From Belliella pelovolcani (GTDB taxonomy: Bacteria; Bacteroidota; Bacteroidia; Cytophagales; Cyclobacteriaceae): a stretch of 64,000 nt of DNA. The stretch covers positions 248,001 to 312,000 of the forward strand of contig NZ_FTOP01000001.1 in the NCBI RefSeq assembly GCF_900156785.1. The letters run 5' to 3'. This document shows positions 61,548 to 64,000 of this stretch, in pieces. Both the position numbers and the translations under genes were made by a program. Each line of letters starts with the position of its first letter. Positions within the stretch are counted from its first letter, which is position 1. Under the pieces are notes generated by a model. It saw nothing but the letters and a program-made list of their open reading frames with translations. It made no database searches and was not told the origin of the DNA.

Positions 61548-62174
61548 ATGAATAAGGATCAAAAATTCTACGAAGCTTTTAAAAAACACCTCCCTGAAGG
61601 AGCTGTCAACTATTGTTTTGATCTTTGGAAAGCTGATCCTTTTAATTTTTATATTACAAGAGAAAGGCAGACCAAATTGGGAGATTTCAGATACAGGAGT
61701 GATCAAAAAGTCCAAACCATCACCATCAATCACAACCTCAATCCCTATCAATTTCTGATCACTTATGTGCATGAAGTCGCCCACTACAGGGCCTTCACTA
61801 AATATGGAACTAAAATCAAGCCGCATGGCATAGAATGGAAGCGCGCATTTCAAGAGCTGCTGGATCCACTACTAGACCCGCAAATTTTTCCCAGAGATAT
61901 ACTTATCCCTCTCAAGAGATACATCATCAATCCTAAAGCAAGTACAGGCGCGGACCCATGGCTCATGATGGAGTTGAGGAAATTTGATGAAAACAATGGA
62001 AATACAGGCCTACAGTTTCTACAACAAATTAAAGTAGGTTCCCAATTTGAGATAAAGGGTAGAATATTTGAAAAGCTGGAGGTAAAAAGAACCAGGGTGC
62101 TTTGTTTGGAAATCGATTCTGGAAGAAAGTTTTTGATCTCAGGACATGCTGAGGTAAAGTTGAAAAAAAATTAA
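61548..62174 (+). CDS. SprT-like zinc metalloprotease-fold protein
   Basis: I chose ATG 61548 over an in-frame GTG 13 codons upstream because the product then begins like the family. The 208-residue protein has the SprT core: FNFYITRERQTKLGDFRY, ITINHNLNPYQFLITYVHEVAHY with HEVAH (His75, Glu76, His79) and a third histidine at 93 (KPHGIEWK). The C-terminal zinc ribbon of E. coli SprT is absent; instead there is a small beta domain. SprT-like proteins in eukaryotes (SPRTN) cut DNA-protein crosslinks, but the bacterial role is unknown. Its stop shares a TTAA with that of scpB. Confidence 0.88.
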   Translation: MNKDQKFYEAFKKHLPEGAVNYCFDLWKADPFNFYITRERQTKLGDFRYRSDQKVQTITINHNLNPYQFLITYVHEVAHYRAFTKYGTKIKPHGIEWKRAFQELLDPLLDPQIFPRDILIPLKRYIINPKASTGADPWLMMELRKFDENNGNTGLQFLQQIKVGSQFEIKGRIFEKLEVKRTRVLCLEIDSGRKFLISGHAEVKLKKN

Positions 62175-62731
62175 TCTTTTGCCTCGCCTATTTGATTTTC
62201 TTCAGTATTGAAATCTTTTGGTTGTGGCAGGTCAGAGATGGCATTGATACCAAAATACTCCATAAACTTTTCACTAGTTCCATAAAGTATGGGTCTGCCT
62301 ATGCTGTCTGATTTACCTTTGATAGTAATCAATTCCTTTTCGAGCAGTTTTTGAATAGAATAATCGCAACTTACGCCTCTAATTTGTTCAACTTCAGTTT
62401 TTGTGACAGGTTGCTTGTAAGCTATGATAGAAAGTGTTTCAAGCTGAGCAGTAGAGAGTCTTTTTTGTGATTGTTGCTTGAGCAATATTGAAATACTGCT
62501 CTGATAGGCTGGTTTTGTCAAAAACTGATAACCTCCAGCAATTTGCTCTAAGGCAAAAGAAAAATCATCAGCTTCATATTTTGACTGCAACTCAGTGATT
62601 GCGGTCAAAATATGATCTGTAGGGACTTCTGACTCAAACATCTCGGATAAGCACTTTTGAATCTCATCTACCGATATAGGTGATGGAGAGCAAAATACCA
62701 GCGCCTCAATATGTCTATGTAAGAAATCCAA
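62171..62731 (-). CDS. scpB: Segregation and condensation protein ScpB
   Basis: ScpB is the winged-helix (kite) subunit of the SMC-ScpA-ScpB condensin. The 186-residue protein has the family pattern: HIEALVFCSPSPISVDEIQ, GGYQFLTKPAYQSSI, RLSTAQLETLSIIAYKQPVTK (in two parts) and EQIRGVSCDYSIQKLLEKEL, then GRPILYGTSEKFMEYFGI. It starts 1 nt after the stop codon of the DksA-like gene. scpA is not adjacent, unlike in Firmicutes. The last ~20 residues are an acidic tail. Confidence 0.95.
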   Translation of the reverse strand: MDFLHRHIEALVFCSPSPISVDEIQKCLSEMFESEVPTDHILTAITELQSKYEADDFSFALEQIAGGYQFLTKPAYQSSISILLKQQSQKRLSTAQLETLSIIAYKQPVTKTEVEQIRGVSCDYSIQKLLEKELITIKGKSDSIGRPILYGTSEKFMEYFGINAISDLPQPKDFNTEENQIGEAKD

Positions 62732-62732
62732 T

Positions 62733-63116
62733 TTATTTTTTAGCCAATTTAGCCTCTATGGAATGCATAGTATGAGGCACAGCTCTCAATCTTTCCTTGG
62801 CAATCAATTTCCCAGTATCAACACACACACCATAAGTGCCATTTTTGATTCTTACCAAAGCATTCTCAAGGTTGATGATAAACTTCTGCTGTCTCCCAGC
62901 CAATTGGCTTAAGCTTTCTCTTTCTAATGTATCAGCACCATCTTCCAATAATTTTGAAGTTGAAGCTGTATTGTCTGTACCACTATCGTTACTCTTACTC
63001 AGTGTTTGCTTCAATGAATTCAACTCTTCTTTAGCCACACTCAATTTCTGTAGGATGATCTCTTCAAACTCCTTCAATTCATCAGGAGAATAAGCTGTTT
63101 TTTCTTCTGCACTCAT
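62733..63116 (-). CDS. DksA/TraR family zinc-finger-like regulator
   Basis: The 127-residue protein has the DksA/TraR layout: a coiled coil (LKEFEEIILQKLSVAKEELN, RESLSQLAGRQQKFIINLE in pieces) and a C-terminal zinc-finger module YGVCVDTGKLIAKERLRAVPHT. Of the four cysteines of a classic DksA finger only one remains (Cys at ~97), so zinc is probably not bound; this degenerate form is common in Bacteroidota. DksA-type proteins enter the RNA polymerase secondary channel. It is 1 nt upstream of scpB, so the two are one unit. Confidence 0.92.
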   Translation of the reverse strand: MSAEEKTAYSPDELKEFEEIILQKLSVAKEELNSLKQTLSKSNDSGTDNTASTSKLLEDGADTLERESLSQLAGRQQKFIINLENALVRIKNGTYGVCVDTGKLIAKERLRAVPHTMHSIEAKLAKK

Positions 63117-63204
63117 AGCTTTCTAATTTATTAGTGGTATACTAGATAAACCCACCCCGGGTTTTAAAAGCCCCTAAAATACAGCTAGGTTTTGGATTTC
63201 CAAA

Positions 63205-63231
63205 AATAAAAAAACCGCCAATTTGGCGGTT
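63205..63231 (-). terminator. Terminator after the 51-residue protein gene
   Basis: The stem AACCGCCA / TGGCGGTT (63213-63231) with a 3-nt loop is followed, as read on the minus strand, by T7 and ATTTTTG. It starts 2 nt past the stop codon at 63233. Confidence 0.9.
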
Positions 63232-63232
63232 C

Positions 63233-63388
63233 TTAATTCACTGACAGATTCTGTAATCTCTTTTCTAATAACTTTTCATCCATGATTAGATGATACTTCA
63301 TGCGTAAGTATCTCTGTATCAATTTGATGGTCTTTCCTTTTTCGAGAAAATAAGTTCTCAAGGTTTGGGCGATTATGTCGTGGTTCAT
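63233..63388 (-). CDS. Small basic protein, unknown
   Basis: The 51-residue product (ATG 63388) is short and basic: HDIIAQTLRTYFLEKG, TIKLIQRYLRMKYHLIMDE, KLLEKRLQNLSVN. It is helical throughout with no membrane segment. A longer version from an upstream start (63439) is less likely, as the extension is unlike a coding sequence. A strong terminator directly after the stop supports it being a real gene. No family recognised. Confidence 0.6.
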   Translation of the reverse strand: MNHDIIAQTLRTYFLEKGKTIKLIQRYLRMKYHLIMDEKLLEKRLQNLSVN

Positions 63389-63451
63389 TTTGGATAGGTT
63401 TTTACGGTTAGAGCAATGAAAATAAGGAGAATATTCCATTGATAAAAATTT

Positions 63452-64000
63452 TTACCTGATTTTTGTACCAACAATAACAGTTTTCTTTGTTTGAGATACA
63501 TTTCCAGTTAGGTCAAACACATCCGCGATCAAGATGTAATAGCCCGTTCTGACTTTTCTCCCTGAGGAATCTGTTCCATCCCAAATGTAAAAACCTGAAG
63601 TACCCCAAATTTCATTTTGACAAATCTCTCTGACCAAGGAACCATTTGTAGCAAAGATCCTCAGCGTAGCCAAACACCCAGGCTGATCAACTTGATAGCT
63701 GATCGTAGTAAAATTCTGCTCTCCAGCAGCATCAGGCACAAATACTTTAGGATAGATTTCAATTCCAAACCTTTCTGAACCTTCAAAGGTGTTGGAATTT
63801 TTGAAGCCTGGGCTAGCAAATCCTACCGCTGCTGAGGCCGATTGCCAATTATCTACTTGGTCTACTGGTGCTGTCCCACTCAATCGCTCTAAAGACACCC
63901 CTCTAGGTTCGCGCAGCAATCGATGGTGCATGCGCTCCGAATAGGTGAAAATCTCTGGAAAATTCTCTTCTGGATCTAGCCAAACCACATTGCCTTGAGA
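63452..64000 (-). CDS. C-terminal part of a lamin-tail / FlgD-like exported protein
   Basis: The frame is open to the right edge of the window, so the 5' part and signal peptide are outside; the 182 residues here are the C-terminus. It begins in what looks like the end of a lamin-tail domain (ERLSGTAPVDQVDNWQSAS, VGFASPGFKN) and ends in a FlgD-like Ig domain (ISYQVDQPGCLATLRIFATNG, IWDGTDSSGRKVRTGYYIL in parts, DVFDLTGNVSQTKKTVIVG). Large proteins of this type are exported in Cytophagales, many through type IX secretion, though a typical type A sorting motif is not seen. Confidence 0.78.
   Translation of the reverse strand, partial: SQGNVVWLDPEENFPEIFTYSERMHHRLLREPRGVSLERLSGTAPVDQVDNWQSASAAVGFASPGFKNSNTFEGSERFGIEIYPKVFVPDAAGEQNFTTISYQVDQPGCLATLRIFATNGSLVREICQNEIWGTSGFYIWDGTDSSGRKVRTGYYILIADVFDLTGNVSQTKKTVIVGTKIR

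Overview
The window reads as a piece of chromosome from a Bacteroidota bacterium of the Cytophagales, most likely a Cyclobacteriaceae member close to Algoriphagus or Belliella. The evidence is the type IX secretion/gliding genes gldKLMN with a PorP/SprF protein, secreted proteins with Bacteroidota-type C-termini, DUF4271, DUF4834 and Lnb (DUF4105) proteins, an AT-rich composition, weak Shine-Dalgarno sequences and several TANNTTTG (-7) promoter boxes. The genus is inference. I see no rRNA, tRNA, CRISPR array, prophage or intact insertion sequence.

Layout. 1-10.4 kb: 3' part of uvrC facing gldN; then, all on the minus strand, gldK-L-M-N, porP/sprF, hemD, a DUF4271 membrane protein and an Omp85-type outer membrane protein. 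10.4-20 kb: hemW and a DUF721 protein; a DUF4197 lipoprotein; a partner-switching triad (membrane SpoIIE phosphatase, STAS protein, HATPase kinase); three consecutive SurA-like exported proteins. 20-24.8 kb: DUF4834 protein, a CarB that stops before the allosteric domain, a divergent peptide deformylase and a carboxypeptidase-regulatory-like exported protein. 24.9-28.8 kb: two consecutive cassettes of ECF sigma factor, single-pass membrane protein (putative anti-sigma) and exported protein; the last exported protein joins a Spy/CpxP-like domain to a SusC-plug-like tail. 29-34 kb: a frameshifted beta-propeller-like lipoprotein gene, htpG, small membrane proteins, a DUF2200 protein and repeat-rich AT intergenic DNA. 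34.2-39.2 kb: cytochrome c maturation genes ccmB-C-D-E-F, with a CcmE carrying cysteine in place of the haem-binding histidine. 39.4-52.2 kb: two small proteins, DPP IV, a RidA-like protein, a T9SS cargo protein, Lnb, uvrB plus an AlbA_2 protein, a PLP desulfhydrase/deaminase and RluD, separated by two repeat-bearing gaps. 52.2-52.95 kb: a long gap with a candidate small RNA that has its own promoter box and terminator. 52.95-64 kb: a response regulator, an acetyltransferase, a ThuA protein, a tightly packed minus-strand run (MFS transporter, trehalase, TonB-domain lipoprotein, phosphatase, SDR, D-Ala-D-Ala dipeptidase), then an SprT-like protein, ScpB, a DksA-like protein, a small protein and the 3' end of a lamin-tail-type gene running off the window.

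How the parts fit. Much of the content serves the envelope: secretion (GldKLMN, PorP), outer membrane protein assembly (Omp85 protein and three SurA-like proteins), lipoprotein maturation (Lnb) and envelope sensing (two ECF cassettes, partner-switching triad). Most coding genes are ordinary for the lineage. The observations most worth following are the candidate small RNA, the paired ECF cassettes with the Spy/CpxP-plug fusion, the duplicated LPxxxPxExLWxxI motif in one putative anti-sigma protein, the frameshifted lipoprotein gene, the variant CcmE, the CarB lacking its allosteric domain, and several families of intergenic repeats.
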